From: Aquabacterium fontiphilum
GTDB taxonomy: Bacteria > Pseudomonadota > Gammaproteobacteria > Burkholderiales > Burkholderiaceae_C
Assembly (NCBI RefSeq): GCF_009909205.1
Contig: NZ_JAAAPN010000007.1
Location: 62,001-126,000, forward strand
Direction of reading: 5' to 3'
DNA: 64,000 nt
Shown: positions 43,781 through 53,613 of the stretch, one piece after another
Layout of the letters: every line of letters begins with the position of its first letter
How positions within the stretch are numbered: position 1 is the first letter of the stretch
The notes under the pieces: model-generated
Databases searched by the model: none
The model's input: only the letters and a program-made list of their open reading frames with translations
What the model was told of the DNA's origin: nothing
Translations under genes and position numbers: made by a program

Positions 43781-46700
43781 TCAGTGCGCGAGCGGCTGCC
43801 CGAGTTGCCGCATCAGATCGCGCACATACTGCGCGCGGTCCTTCGGGTCTTTCAGCTCTTTTTCGATGCGCAGTTTCTCGTTGCCTGCCAGCTTGATGTG
43901 ACGGTTCTTTTGCACCAGCTCGATGATGCGCATCGGGTCGACCGGTGGGTTGGGCCGGAAGGTCACGTTGATCACGCCGGGCGCCGCATCGATCTTCACC
44001 ACGCCATAGGGCTTGCACAACACGCGCAGCTTGTGCGTGTCGAACAGGGTCTGGGCCTGGGCGGGCAGCTTGCCGAAGCGGTCCACAATCTCTTCCAGCA
44101 TGGTCTCGATCTTGTCCACTGAGTCGGCTGTGGCCAGGCGTTTGTACAGGCTCAGGCGCACATGCACATCACCACAGTAGGCATCGGGCAGCAAGGCGGG
44201 GGCGTGCAGGTTGATGTCTGTGTTGCTGCCGAACATGCCTGATGGCGACAACAGATCGGGTTCCTTGCCCGACTTGAGGGCGCGCACCGCCTCGGCCAGC
44301 ATCTCGTTGTAGAGCTGGAAGCCCACTTCCATCATGTTGCCGCTCTGGTTGTCGCCCAGCACCTCGCCCGCGCCGCGGATTTCCAGGTCGTGCATGGCCA
44401 GATAGAAGCCGCTGCCCAGCTCTTCCATGTTCTGGATGGCGTCCAGGCGTTGCGCGGCCTGTTTGGTCAGGCCTTCCACATCGGGCACCAGCAGGTAGGC
44501 ATAAGCCTGGTGGTGCGAGCGGCCCACGCGGCCACGCAGCTGGTGCAGCTGGGCCAGGCCGAACTTGTCGGCGCGGGTGATGACGATGGTGTTGGCAGAG
44601 GGCACGTCGATGCCCGTCTCGATGATGGTCGAGCACAGCAGCACGTTGTGGCGCTGGGCCACGAAGTCGCGCATCACGCGTTCGAGCTCGCGCTCGGGCA
44701 TCTGGCCGTGGGCAATCGCAATGCGCGCTTCGGGGATGAGCTCGGCAAGCTTGTCGCGCCGGTTCTCGATGGTCTCGACCTCGTTATGCAGGAAGTAGAC
44801 CTGGCCGCCGCGCTTGAGCTCGCGCAACACGGCCTCGCGGATGACGCTGCTGTTCTCGCTACGCACGAAGGTCTTGATGGCCAGGCGGCGCTGCGGCGCG
44901 GTGGCGATCACGCTCAGGTCGCGCAGGCCCTCCATGGCCATGCCCAGCGTGCGGGGGATGGGCGTGGCGGTGAGCGTGAGCACGTCGATGTCGGCGCGCA
45001 TGGCCTTGATGGCCTCTTTGTGGCGCACGCCGAAACGGTGTTCTTCGTCGATGATGAGCAGGCCCAGGCGCTTGAACTTGACGGAGTCGCTGAGCAGCTT
45101 GTGGGTGCCCACGACGATGTCGATGGTGCCGTCTTCCAGCCCCTGCATGGCGCCCTTGATCTCTTTGGCCGAGCGGAAGCGCGACATCTCGGCCACCTTC
45201 ACCGGCCACTGCGCAAAGCGGTCGGCGATGTTCTGGTAATGCTGCTCGGCCAGCAGCGTGGTGGGCGCCAGCAGGGCCACCTGCTTGCCGCTGGTGACGG
45301 CCACGAACATGGCGCGCAGCGCCACTTCTGTCTTGCCAAAGCCCACATCGCCGCAGACCAGGCGGTCCATCGGGCGGGGGCTGATCATGTCCTGGATGAC
45401 GGCGTGGATGGCGGCGCGCTGGTCGGGGGTTTCTTCAAAGCCAAAGCTGGTGGCAAAGGCCTCATAGTCTTGCGCGCTGAAGCGGAAGGCATGGCCCTCG
45501 CGCGCGGCGCGGCGGGCATACAGATTGAGCAACTCTGCGGCGGTATCGCGCACTTGCTCGGCGGCCTTGCGTTTGGCCTTGTCCCATTGTGGCGAGCCCA
45601 GCTTGTGCAACGGCGCCTCTTCGGCGCTCACGCCGGTATAGCGGCTGATCAGATGCAACTGCGACACGGGCACGTACAGCACCGCCTTGTCTGCGTACTC
45701 CAGGTGCAAGAACTCCGAAGGCCCTTCGCCCAGGTCGAGGTTGATCAGGCCCTGGTAGCGCCCAATACCGTGGTTGCTGTGCACCACCGGATCGCCCACG
45801 TTGAGCTCGGACAGGTCCTTGACCAGGGTGTCGATGTCGGTGGCTTGGTCGTGCTTGCGGCGTCGGCGTGTGGCGGGAGCGGCATCGAACAGCTCGGTCT
45901 CGGTGACCAGGTGCAGACTGCGCTCGGGTTGGGTCGGGTCGTGCCAGATGAAGCCCGCGGCCAACGGGGCCACGGTGATGGCGTGACGGTGGTCGCTGTC
46001 CACAAAGGCCTGCAGCCCGTCCAGGCTGGGCAGGTCGATGCGGTGATCGCGCAGCAGCTCCATCAGGCTTTCGCGGCGGCCCGGGCTCTCCGCCACCACC
46101 AGCACGCGCGCCGGCGTCTGGGCGATGTGCTGCTCCAGCTTGCGCAGCGGGTCTTGCCCGCCGCGCTCCACGCTCAGCGCAGGCAGTGGGCGCGCCCAGT
46201 CCACCGGCTCGCTGCCGCGCACCACGAGCTGCGCATGGGCGTTGGCCAGAGTAAAGAAGTCTTCAGGCTTCAGGAACAAGGTCTCGGGCGGCAGGATGGG
46301 CCGCTCGGGGTCGTGTTGCAGAAAGCGGTGCCGTTCGCGCGTTTCGGTCCAGAAGCGGCGCAGCGCCTCGTCGATGTCGCCATGCAGCACCACGGCTGCC
46401 CCGCCTTTGCCCGGGTCGCCCAGGTGCTGGAAGAAGGTGGCCGTTTCGTCGAAGAACAGGGGCAGGTAGTACTCGATGCCGGCTGTTGCCACGCCGCTGC
46501 CAATGTCCTTGTAGATGCGCGATTTGGTCGGGTCACCTTCGATGCGCTCGCGCCAGCGGTTGCGAAAGGCACCGCGCGCAGCCTCGTCCATCGGGAACTC
46601 GCGACCCGGCAACAGCCGCACTTCGGGCACGGGGTAGAGGCTGCGTTGCGTGTCCGGGTCGAAGGTGCGAATGGAATCGACCTCGTCGCCGAACAGGTCC

Positions 46701-47275
46701 ACCCGGTAGGGCACGGGCGAGCCCATGGGAAACAGGTCGATCAGGCCGCCGCGCACGGCGTACTCGCCAGGCGACACGACCTGGCTGACATGGTTGTAGC
46801 CCGCCAGCGTGAGTTGGGCCTTGAGCGCGGCCTCGTCCAACTTCTGCTTTTGCTTGAAATGGAAGGTGTAGGCCGCCAGGAAGGACGGAGGCGCCAGCCG
46901 GGTCAGGGCCGTGGTGGCGGGCAGCAGCACCACATCCACACCGGTTTCGCCTTCGCCCTTCACGCCCTGCTGCATGCGCCACAGCGTGGCCAGGCGCTCC
47001 GAGATCAGATCCTGGTGCGGCGAGAAGGTGTCATAGGGCAGCGTTTCCCAGTCCGGGAAGATCGCACAGCGCAGGCCCGGCGCAAAAAAGGCGATCTCGT
47101 CCATCAACCGCACGGCATCGGCCGGATCGGCCGTCATCAGCGTGGTCAACTGCCCCTGGGCCTTGCGGGCCTGCGCGAACTGCGCCAGCAACAGGGCATC
47201 GGCCGAGCCGGTAGGGCGGGGCACGGTGTAGCGTTTGCCTTGGGCGATCGAGGGCAGGGGCAGGGCGGGCAGCAT
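43781..47275 (-). CDS. mfd: Transcription-repair coupling factor Mfd
   Basis: The 1164-residue translocase removes stalled RNA polymerase and recruits UvrA. It has an N-terminal UvrB-like region (PDWETLPYD, SVERGG), an RNA-polymerase-interaction domain (VGDPVVHSNHGIGRYQG), and a superfamily-2 helicase core: VCGDVGFGKTEVALRA, LAPTTLLAEQH, IDEEHRFG, TLTATPIPRTL, and QLRGRVGRS. The start ATG is at 47275; the frame's TTG at 47308 is unlikely. A GC-rich hairpin followed by a T-rich run lies in its leader (about 47287-47315). Confidence 0.97.
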   Translation of the reverse strand: MLPALPLPSIAQGKRYTVPRPTGSADALLLAQFAQARKAQGQLTTLMTADPADAVRLMDEIAFFAPGLRCAIFPDWETLPYDTFSPHQDLISERLATLWRMQQGVKGEGETGVDVVLLPATTALTRLAPPSFLAAYTFHFKQKQKLDEAALKAQLTLAGYNHVSQVVSPGEYAVRGGLIDLFPMGSPVPYRVDLFGDEVDSIRTFDPDTQRSLYPVPEVRLLPGREFPMDEAARGAFRNRWRERIEGDPTKSRIYKDIGSGVATAGIEYYLPLFFDETATFFQHLGDPGKGGAAVVLHGDIDEALRRFWTETRERHRFLQHDPERPILPPETLFLKPEDFFTLANAHAQLVVRGSEPVDWARPLPALSVERGGQDPLRKLEQHIAQTPARVLVVAESPGRRESLMELLRDHRIDLPSLDGLQAFVDSDHRHAITVAPLAAGFIWHDPTQPERSLHLVTETELFDAAPATRRRRKHDQATDIDTLVKDLSELNVGDPVVHSNHGIGRYQGLINLDLGEGPSEFLHLEYADKAVLYVPVSQLHLISRYTGVSAEEAPLHKLGSPQWDKAKRKAAEQVRDTAAELLNLYARRAAREGHAFRFSAQDYEAFATSFGFEETPDQRAAIHAVIQDMISPRPMDRLVCGDVGFGKTEVALRAMFVAVTSGKQVALLAPTTLLAEQHYQNIADRFAQWPVKVAEMSRFRSAKEIKGAMQGLEDGTIDIVVGTHKLLSDSVKFKRLGLLIIDEEHRFGVRHKEAIKAMRADIDVLTLTATPIPRTLGMAMEGLRDLSVIATAPQRRLAIKTFVRSENSSVIREAVLRELKRGGQVYFLHNEVETIENRRDKLAELIPEARIAIAHGQMPERELERVMRDFVAQRHNVLLCSTIIETGIDVPSANTIVITRADKFGLAQLHQLRGRVGRSHHQAYAYLLVPDVEGLTKQAAQRLDAIQNMEELGSGFYLAMHDLEIRGAGEVLGDNQSGNMMEVGFQLYNEMLAEAVRALKSGKEPDLLSPSGMFGSNTDINLHAPALLPDAYCGDVHVRLSLYKRLATADSVDKIETMLEEIVDRFGKLPAQAQTLFDTHKLRVLCKPYGVVKIDAAPGVINVTFRPNPPVDPMRIIELVQKNRHIKLAGNEKLRIEKELKDPKDRAQYVRDLMRQLGQPLAH

Positions 47276-47366
47276 GGCGGTCAGAAAAGACAAAGCGCCC
47301 GGGCACAAGGGTGGCCGGGCGAATCAGTTCACTGGCTGCAGATTGTAGGTGGGCGAGAATGACGGG

Positions 47367-48119
47367 ATGTCGTACACCGTCGCGTCACCCTCGTTTCAGC
47401 CCCGTTGTTATGCCCTGGTGCCCTGTGCGGGCGTGGGCGAGCGCGCGGGCGTTGGCGGCCCCAAGCAATATCACGCGGTGGCAGGTCAGGCGGTGGTGGC
47501 TCACACGCTGGCTGCCTTGCAGGCCGTGCCTCGCCTGACGGCCACGCTGGTGGTCCTGTCGCCCGAAGATGCCGCCTTTGAGCGGCACACACCCCACTTC
47601 ACGGGCGAGGGCGCCTGGGTGGCGCGTGTGGGCGGCGCCAGTCGGGCCGAGAGCGTGGCCAATGGCTTGCAAGAGCTGCTGGCGCGCGGTGCCCAGCCAC
47701 ATGACTGGGTGCTGGTGCACGACGCGGCCCGTTGCCTGCTGCGCCCGGAATGGGTCGACCGGTTGATCGCGGCCTGCGACGACGACGAGGTGGGCGGGCT
47801 GCTGGCGCTGCCGCTGGCAGACACCTTGAAAGCGGCGGCTCCTGGCGCCCACGGCGAGCCCCGCGCACAGCAGACGGTGGACCGCACGGCCAAGTGGGCG
47901 GCCCAGACGCCGCAGATGTTCCGCCTCGGCCTGCTTCAACCCGCGCTGGTGTCTGCTCTGTCTGATCCTGTCAAGGCGGCCGCTGTGACCGACGAGGCCA
48001 GTGCCATCGAGATGCTGGGCCACACGCCCCGGCTGGTCACAGGCGATTTCGAGAACATCAAGCTGACGTGGCCGGGCGATTTCGCTTTGGCCGAGCGCCT
48101 GCTGTCGACGCGAGCTTGA
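47367..48119 (+). CDS. ispD: 2-C-methyl-D-erythritol 4-phosphate cytidylyltransferase
   Basis: The 250-residue enzyme of the non-mevalonate isoprenoid pathway shows the nucleotide-binding segment VPCAGVGERAG (Arg-poor variant), GGPKQYHAV, the VHDAARCLL segment, and QTPQMFR. ATG at 47367 (MSYTV) is preferred over a GTG at 47349. In many relatives ispF follows at once; here it lies 2.8 kb further on. Its 3' end overlaps the convergent toxin gene by 62 bases. Confidence 0.94.
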   Translation: MSYTVASPSFQPRCYALVPCAGVGERAGVGGPKQYHAVAGQAVVAHTLAALQAVPRLTATLVVLSPEDAAFERHTPHFTGEGAWVARVGGASRAESVANGLQELLARGAQPHDWVLVHDAARCLLRPEWVDRLIAACDDDEVGGLLALPLADTLKAAAPGAHGEPRAQQTVDRTAKWAAQTPQMFRLGLLQPALVSALSDPVKAAAVTDEASAIEMLGHTPRLVTGDFENIKLTWPGDFALAERLLSTRA

Positions 48120-48753
48120 TCGCCGCCATCGCAATGGGCTTGACCCAATCGGGCGTGGCGGCCAGCGCTGTCGCGTCTGCCGGCAGACGCACCTGCCCCG
48201 CTTGCCAGTGCAAGACCAGCCGCGGGCGGGGCGCCTGGCCCTGATGGGGATCGGCCTCGTCGCTGTTGTCGTACACGCGCAGCTCGGTTAGCAGCGGCAA
48301 CAGGCTGATCAGCTGCAGCCGGCTCTGGTCGAAGCGCCGACGGATGTCGGCCTCGGGAATGTCGTGTCCGCCCTTGCGCACGCGCGCCTTCACCCGCGCC
48401 AGGTGGTGCTCCGGGCTGGCCAGCCCCACATACCAGATGCGCAGCTCGAAGCCGGCCTCGGCCGCCTGCTTGAGCAGACGCGCGAAGCTCTGTCCGCCCA
48501 GCGTGGTTTCGAAGTTGTAGTCCAGCCGCTGCGCAATGGCGTGCTGCAACAGGCGCTTGCCTTCGTGCCACGCGGCGCTGTTGGCCTGCGTGGCGCTCAG
48601 ATGCGGCTGTGCCGCGCGAATGCGCGCGGCGGCCTCATCGGGGTTGAAATACTGCGCGCCTCGGGCGCGAATCATCGCGCCGCCAATGCTGCTCTTGCCG
48701 GCGCCATTGGTGCCGGCCAGCACGAACAGGCGTGGGGTGTGGTCTGGGGCCAC
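48058..48753 (-). CDS. Zeta-toxin-like P-loop kinase
   Basis: The 231-residue protein has Walker A GTNGAGKSS, FNPDEAAARI, and NFETTLGGQS, as in zeta toxins and related small kinases; zeta toxins phosphorylate UDP-sugars of cell-wall synthesis. The start is GTG (48753) with AGAGAG seven bases upstream. It follows an antitoxin-like gene by 126 bases. Its C-terminus overlaps the end of ispD convergently. Toxic activity is inferred from family and context. Confidence 0.82.
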   Translation of the reverse strand: MAPDHTPRLFVLAGTNGAGKSSIGGAMIRARGAQYFNPDEAAARIRAAQPHLSATQANSAAWHEGKRLLQHAIAQRLDYNFETTLGGQSFARLLKQAAEAGFELRIWYVGLASPEHHLARVKARVRKGGHDIPEADIRRRFDQSRLQLISLLPLLTELRVYDNSDEADPHQGQAPRPRLVLHWQAGQVRLPADATALAATPDWVKPIAMAAIKLASTAGARPKRNRPATSA

Positions 48754-48816
48754 GGTGTGCTCTCTGTGTAAATGATGCGCAGGCAGCCGCGCTGCGTTGG
48801 CGCGGTGCCATCAGAT

Positions 48817-48835
48817 GGGGGCGCAAGGTGCCCCC
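48817..48835 (-). terminator. Hairpin between antitoxin and toxin genes
   Basis: GGGGGC and GCCCCC pair across a seven-base loop without a T-run. It could lower toxin transcription relative to antitoxin. Confidence 0.4.
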
Positions 48836-48879
48836 CGGTCAGTCGGGATGTCAGGTCTGCGCGCGAGGTCGGCGCCGCG

Positions 48880-49251
48880 TCAATGCGAGTGGCCCGACGA
48901 CGGGCTGGATGCCTGTGCAGCCGCCATGGCTGCCAGCCCCAGTTCTTCGGGCGAGGCGTCGAAGGCATCCATGACCCCTGCACGTGAGGCAGGCGACTGC
49001 ATCTGCTGCAGCAAGGTATCGAACTCCTGGCTGAGACTGCCCAGGGCCTGGTCGCGGGCGTCGATCAGCGCCTGATACGCGTCGAGCGACAGCACCACGG
49101 CGGTGGTGCGGTCGCGCTTGGTGATGGCCACCATCCCCTGGCTGAACGCCGTGTCCAGCACCCGGCCAAAGCTGTTCTTCGCCTCGGTGGCCGAAAACTC
49201 GGGCACATCGACGTGGTCGCCCAGGGGGTTGCGCAGGGGCAGGGCAGTCAT
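48880..49251 (-). CDS. Phd/YefM-type antitoxin
   Basis: The 123-residue protein has an N-terminal Phd/YefM DNA-binding domain: FSATEAKNSFGRVLDTA, then VAITKRDRTTAVVLSLDAYQAL. The C-terminal half is longer than usual and ends in a Ser/His-rich tail; it probably binds and neutralises the toxin. It is encoded upstream of the zeta-type kinase, a pairing different from the classical epsilon-zeta module. Confidence 0.85.
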   Translation of the reverse strand: MTALPLRNPLGDHVDVPEFSATEAKNSFGRVLDTAFSQGMVAITKRDRTTAVVLSLDAYQALIDARDQALGSLSQEFDTLLQQMQSPASRAGVMDAFDASPEELGLAAMAAAQASSPSSGHSH

Positions 49252-49337
49252 GATGGTCAGCCTTCTTGGTCAGCTGTGGCGACATTGCCGAGGTCCATTT
49301 TAGCCAATTTGGCCATTTTGTCCATCAGCGGGCGATG

Positions 49338-50540
49338 TCACCACGCGACTTCCTGCTCGGGTGTGGCCTTGATGCGGTGAATCGACAGGTCGGCTCCGTC
49401 GAACTCTTCTTCTTGCGACAGGCGCACCCCCATCAGCTTGTTGATCAGGCCGTAGACCAGGCCGCCCGTGAGCAAGGCGAACGCTACCACGCACAGCGTG
49501 CCCACCAGCTGCGTCCAGACGCTCACGCCCCCGATGCCGCCCAGTGCCTGCTGGCCGAAGATGCCGGCCGCCACCCCGCCCCAGGCGCCACACAGGCCAT
49601 GCAGTGGCCACACACCCAGCACGTCGTCGATCTTCCACTTGTTCTGCACCAGCGTGAACAGCCAGACGAACAGGGCCCCGGCGATGCCGCCCACCACCAG
49701 TGCGCCGGCGGGGTGCATGATGTCCGATCCGGCGCACACCGCCACGAGGCCGGCCAGCGGCCCGTTGTAGGCGAAGCCCGGGTCATTGCGTCCCATGAGC
49801 ACGGCCACCAGCGTGCCGCCCACCATGGCCATCAGCGAGTTGACGGCCACCAGACCCGAGATCTTGTCGATCGTCTGTGCGCTCATCACATTGAAGCCGA
49901 ACCAGCCCACGGCCAGCACCCAGGAGCCCAGCGCCAGAAACGGAATGCTCGAGGGCGGGTGGGCCGACATGGCGCCGTCCTTGCGATAGCGATTGCGCCG
50001 CGCCCCCAGGATCAGCACCGCGGGCAGGGCGATCCAGCCACCAAAGGCATGCACCACCACCGAGCCGGCGAAGTCGTGCATGGGCACGCCGTTGAGGCTT
50101 TGCAGCCAGTCCGCAAAGCCGAACTTGTTGTTCCAGATGGCGCCTTCGCACAGCGGATAGAACAGGCCCACGATCACCGCCGTGGCCAGCAGTTGAGGGC
50201 CGAAGCGCGCCCGTTCGGCAATGCCCCCTGACACGATCGCCGGGATGGCCGCCGCAAACGTGAGCAGGAAGAAGAACTTCACCAGTGCATAGCCATTGGC
50301 CTGCGCCAGCGTGCCGGCGTCGGTGAAGAAATCGACACCGTAGGCCACGGTGTAGCCCACGAAGAAGTAGACCAGCGTCGACACGCAGAAATCCACCAGG
50401 ATCTTGACCAGCGCATTGACCTGGTTCTTGTGGCGCACCGTGCCGAGTTCCAGGAAGGCAAAGCCGGCATGCATCGCCAGTACCATCACCGCGCCCAGAA
50501 GGATGAACAGCGCATCTGCGCCCTGTTTGAGTTGTTCCAT
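49338..50540 (-). CDS. amt: Ammonium transporter
   Basis: The 400-residue Amt/MEP channel has eleven hydrophobic helices. Conserved segments include the twin-His residues (VPMHDFAGSVVVHAFGG and WPLHGLCGAWGG) and the AERARFGPQL loop. No cleavable signal is apparent. Usually a PII gene (glnK) lies next to amt; none is found here. ATG at 50540 is used; GTG at 50546 is possible. It separates ispD from ispF together with the toxin-antitoxin pair. Confidence 0.93.
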   Translation of the reverse strand: MEQLKQGADALFILLGAVMVLAMHAGFAFLELGTVRHKNQVNALVKILVDFCVSTLVYFFVGYTVAYGVDFFTDAGTLAQANGYALVKFFFLLTFAAAIPAIVSGGIAERARFGPQLLATAVIVGLFYPLCEGAIWNNKFGFADWLQSLNGVPMHDFAGSVVVHAFGGWIALPAVLILGARRNRYRKDGAMSAHPPSSIPFLALGSWVLAVGWFGFNVMSAQTIDKISGLVAVNSLMAMVGGTLVAVLMGRNDPGFAYNGPLAGLVAVCAGSDIMHPAGALVVGGIAGALFVWLFTLVQNKWKIDDVLGVWPLHGLCGAWGGVAAGIFGQQALGGIGGVSVWTQLVGTLCVVAFALLTGGLVYGLINKLMGVRLSQEEEFDGADLSIHRIKATPEQEVAW

Positions 50541-50590
50541 GCTCACGCTTTCTTCTTAAAGAGCAAGGGGCGCCGCCACCGCGTTGGCGA

Positions 50591-50755
50591 GCGCACCAGG
50601 GAAGGACATGGCGCACCAGGCATGCAAGACATGGGCCTGAGTTTGGGGCGTTTGGCTGCGTCCAGTGGCGTTTCTGGTGCGTCAATGCGCCGCTTTGGTG
50701 ATCTAATCGGCTCAGATTTGGTGCGCCGCGGTTCGTGTGCGCAAGAATGGTGCGC
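50591..50755. promoter_or_regulatory. Cluster of five GCGCACCA / TGGTGCGC repeats upstream of amt
   Basis: Two forward copies (50591-50598 and 50611-50618, spaced 20 bases) and three reverse copies (50675-50681 partial, 50719-50726, 50748-50755) lie in the 336-base gap between amt and ispF. GCACCA-type half-sites are bound by nitrogen regulator NtrC, so this may be its enhancer for amt. I found no correctly spaced sigma-54 promoter. Confidence 0.5.
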
Positions 50756-50876
50756 CTGCCACAGCCGTGCAACTGGACGCGCGGCACGGGCGCTGTCACG
50801 CCCACGTCAACTGGGCAGCCGTCGGCGCCATCCGGCCTGACAATGCAGCTTGCACGTCACTCTGCTTCGCAAAGAC

Positions 50877-51371
50877 ATGAACCTGCCAGCCATCCGCGTC
50901 GGTGAAGGATGGGATACCCACGCCCTCGTTCAGGGCCGCCCTTTGATCCTCGGCGGCATCACCATTCCGCACAGCCACGGCTTGCTCGGCCATTCCGATG
51001 CCGATGCCTTGCTGCACGCCATCACCGATGCCTTGCTGGGCGCCGCCGCGCTGGGTGACATTGGCCGCCACTTCCCGGACACCGACCCGGCCTTCAAGGG
51101 GGCCGACTCAGTGGTGCTGCTGACCGAAACCGCCCGCCGTGTGCGCGTAGCCGGCTGGCAGATCGGCAATGTGGACAGCACCATCGTGGCCCAGGCGCCC
51201 AAAATGGCGCCCCACATCACGGCCATGCGCGAGCGCATCGCCCAGGCACTGGGCCTGGGCGTCGACGCCGTGAACGTGAAGGCCAAGACGGCCGAGAAGA
51301 TGGGCCCGGTGGGCGAGGGGCGCGCCATCGAGACGCGCGCCGTCTGTCTGCTGTTCAGGCCGCCCGCTTGA
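50877..51371 (+). CDS. ispF: 2-C-methyl-D-erythritol 2,4-cyclodiphosphate synthase
   Basis: The 164-residue zinc enzyme shows GEGWDTHAL with metal-binding Asp and His, the [18 protein letters not shown] segment, and [10 protein letters not shown]. It completes the step after IspD and IspE. ATG at 50877 is the family start. Its 3' end overlaps the convergent histidine kinase gene by 17 bases. Confidence 0.95.
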   Translation: MNLPAIRVGEGWDTHALVQGRPLILGGITIPHSHGLLGHSDADALLHAITDALLGAAALGDIGRHFPDTDPAFKGADSVVLLTETARRVRVAGWQIGNVDSTIVAQAPKMAPHITAMRERIAQALGLGVDAVNVKAKTAEKMGPVGEGRAIETRAVCLLFRPPA

Positions 51372-52683
51372 GCTTGATGTGGGCCACCAGCCCGCCGCCG
51401 GGCGCGTTGGCCAGCTCGAAGGCGCCGCCCATGCGCTGCAGCGCCTTCTCCACAATCGCCAGGCCCAGCCCTGCGCCCGAGGCAGCCGTGCGCGCCGCAT
51501 CCCCCCGGAAGAAGGGCGTGGTCAGCTGCGCGAGCTTTTCGACCGCCACCCCCGGACCGTGGTCACGTACGCTCAGGATCACCCACGAACCCGAGCGCGT
51601 GTAGCTCACGTCCACATTGGTCACACCCGTGTAGGTGTTGCGCCCATAGCGTCGCGCGTTCTCGAACAGGTTGGTCAGCACGCGGCCCAGTTCGGTTTCG
51701 TCGGCCAGCACCTTGGTGTCGATGGGCAGCTTGGCCGTGATGCGGATGCGCTTGGTGTCTCGGAACTGGCTGATGGCCTTGTCCACCACCGACGACAGAT
51801 GCACTGGCACCAGCTCGACCTCGCCCGGCCTGGCGTAGTCCATGAACTTGTCGATGATGGCGTCGAGCTGGTCGATGTCGGCGGCGATGTTGCGCTTGGC
51901 CTCTTCGTCCACCACGCTCATCTCGGCCTCCAGCCGCAGTCTGGCCAGCGGGGTGCGCAGGTCATGCGAGATGCCCGCCAGCATCACCGCGCGGTCTTCT
52001 TCCACCTTGGCCAGCTCGCGCGCCATGCGGTTGAAGCCCTGGTTCACCTCGCGGATCTCGCGCGTGATCATCGACTCATCCAGCACCGAGTCGTATTCAC
52101 CCTCGCGGATGCGGCTGGCCGCGAACGACAGCTCCTTGAGCGGCTGGTTGATCAGCCTTGCGATCACGGCCGAGCCCAGCAGCGTCGCGATCATCGCGAT
52201 GCCCACCCAGACGAACCAGGTGCGCCCGGTCATGGGCTCGATACGGCGGGTGTCGGCCTGCAGCCAGTACTGGTCGCGCTCGATGTGGAAGCCCACCCAC
52301 AGTCCCGGTATGCCGTTGACGCTGCTGGCCACCACGGTGGAGGGCCCCAAGCGGCTGCGCAGCTCCTCTGCAATGGCCCGCGTGAAGCGGCTGACCTCGA
52401 ACGGCTCGTAGCGGTCGGTCGGCTCGCGGGGCTTGAGGATGATGGCTTCCTGATCCGACAGGGTCTTGATCAGCGTGACCCGGCTGATGCTGTCTGCATA
52501 GCGCAGGCCGGTGCGCGACAGGTTCACCAGGCTGGCGATCTGCTGGGCGGCCTGGACCGACCGCGGCTCGAACTCGAGCGCGCGGAAGGTTTGTACCCAC
52601 GCCACGATGCCGGCTGTCAGCAGCAGCCCCAGCAGGATGAAGGTTCGCCAGAACAGGCTGAGCGCAAAGCGCTTTCTTGGCAT
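51355..52683 (-). CDS. envZ: EnvZ-like sensor histidine kinase
   Basis: The 442-residue membrane kinase has two transmembrane helices (about 10-27 and 155-175) enclosing a periplasmic sensor, a HAMP domain, a dimerisation helix with the phosphorylated His in [14 protein letters not shown], and a HATPase domain ([27 protein letters not shown]). Its partner regulator gene ends four bases upstream. It probably responds to osmotic or envelope conditions, as EnvZ does. Confidence 0.92.
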   Translation of the reverse strand: MPRKRFALSLFWRTFILLGLLLTAGIVAWVQTFRALEFEPRSVQAAQQIASLVNLSRTGLRYADSISRVTLIKTLSDQEAIILKPREPTDRYEPFEVSRFTRAIAEELRSRLGPSTVVASSVNGIPGLWVGFHIERDQYWLQADTRRIEPMTGRTWFVWVGIAMIATLLGSAVIARLINQPLKELSFAASRIREGEYDSVLDESMITREIREVNQGFNRMARELAKVEEDRAVMLAGISHDLRTPLARLRLEAEMSVVDEEAKRNIAADIDQLDAIIDKFMDYARPGEVELVPVHLSSVVDKAISQFRDTKRIRITAKLPIDTKVLADETELGRVLTNLFENARRYGRNTYTGVTNVDVSYTRSGSWVILSVRDHGPGVAVEKLAQLTTPFFRGDAARTAASGAGLGLAIVEKALQRMGGAFELANAPGGGLVAHIKLKRAA

Positions 52684-52686
52684 CGA

Positions 52687-53424
52687 TCAAGCCCCGCCAT
52701 CCGGCACAAACACATAGCCCACACCCCAGACCGTCTGGATGTAGCGGGGCTGTGCCGGATCGGGCTCGATCATCTTGCGCAGGCGCGAGATCTGCACGTC
52801 GAGACTGCGGTCGAAGGGTTCGAACTCTCGGCCACGCGCCAATTGCGCCAGCTTGTCGCGCGACAGCGGCTGACGCGGGTGGCGCACCAGCGCCTTGAGC
52901 ATCGAGAACTCGCCTGTGGTCAGCGCAATGGGCTCGCCGTCCTTGCTCAGGCGGCGCAGGGCCAGGTCGAACTCGAAGGGGCCGAAGGCCACCGTCTGGG
53001 CCTCCTTGGCCGGTGCACCGGGGGCTTCCGGCGCCGGACGGCGGCGCAACACTGCATGGATGCGGGCCAGCAACTCGCGCGGGTTGAACGGCTTGGGCAG
53101 GTAGTCGTCAGCGCCCACTTCGAGGCCGACGATGCGGTCCACGTCCTCGACCTTGGCCGTCAGCATGATGATGGGCGTCACGTCGTTGGCAGCGCGCAGG
53201 CGGCGGCAGATCGACAGGCCGTCCTCGCCGGGCAGCATCAGATCCAGCACGATCAGGTCGACCGTCTCACGGGTCAGCAGGCGGTTCAAGGCCTTGGCGT
53301 CTTCGGCCAACAGCACATCGAAGCCCTCCTGACTCAGGTAGCGGCGGAGCAGGTCCCGGATGCGTGCGTCGTCATCGACGACGAGGATGCGGTCCGGGCG
53401 CGGGCTCACAGAGACAGCGGTCAT
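52687..53424 (-). CDS. ompR: OmpR-family response regulator
   Basis: The 245-residue regulator has a receiver domain with acidic DDD, the phospho-acceptor Asp in VLDLMLPGEDG and Lys in DYLPKPF, followed by a winged-helix DNA-binding domain (LTTGEFSMLKALV, RSLDVQISRLRK, VWGVGYVF). The ATG at 53424 has AGGAAG seven bases upstream; the frame is open to 53529. Partner of the adjacent kinase. Confidence 0.94.
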   Translation of the reverse strand: MTAVSVSPRPDRILVVDDDARIRDLLRRYLSQEGFDVLLAEDAKALNRLLTRETVDLIVLDLMLPGEDGLSICRRLRAANDVTPIIMLTAKVEDVDRIVGLEVGADDYLPKPFNPRELLARIHAVLRRRPAPEAPGAPAKEAQTVAFGPFEFDLALRRLSKDGEPIALTTGEFSMLKALVRHPRQPLSRDKLAQLARGREFEPFDRSLDVQISRLRKMIEPDPAQPRYIQTVWGVGYVFVPDGGA

Positions 53425-53613
53425 GGTTCTTCCTCGGCATTTGTAACAAGCGGGGATTGTGCGCAGGTTGAAGCCCGGTTTCCCGGGGTGCTGACCACCT
53501 GTTACAAATATTGCGGCTCTGGTCGCCATCCGTCAAGCGCATGATCTGAGCCGCGTCGTCCACATGGGGATGGCGTGCGTTGTACACATGTGAGCCACTT
53601 CAGGAGCCATTAC

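Noticed and set aside
43607-44122. Plus-strand frame at the array-mfd junction considered as an integrase remnant
   Set aside because: No tyrosine-recombinase boxes are recognisable and most of it is antisense to mfd.
47287-47315. Hairpin with T-rich tail in the mfd leader considered as an attenuator
   Set aside because: The tail is interrupted (CTTTGTCTTTTC), there is no leader peptide or known ligand, and it may be chance in GC-rich DNA.
44390-47362. Open frame of 990 codons on the plus strand opposite mfd
   Set aside because: It is antisense to a clear mfd gene and shows the Gly/His/Gln-rich composition of a GC-rich shadow frame without any domain.
50541-50876. Sigma-54 promoter for amt
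   Set aside because: The best GG...TTGC match has twelve instead of ten bases between GG and GC, so the spacing is wrong.
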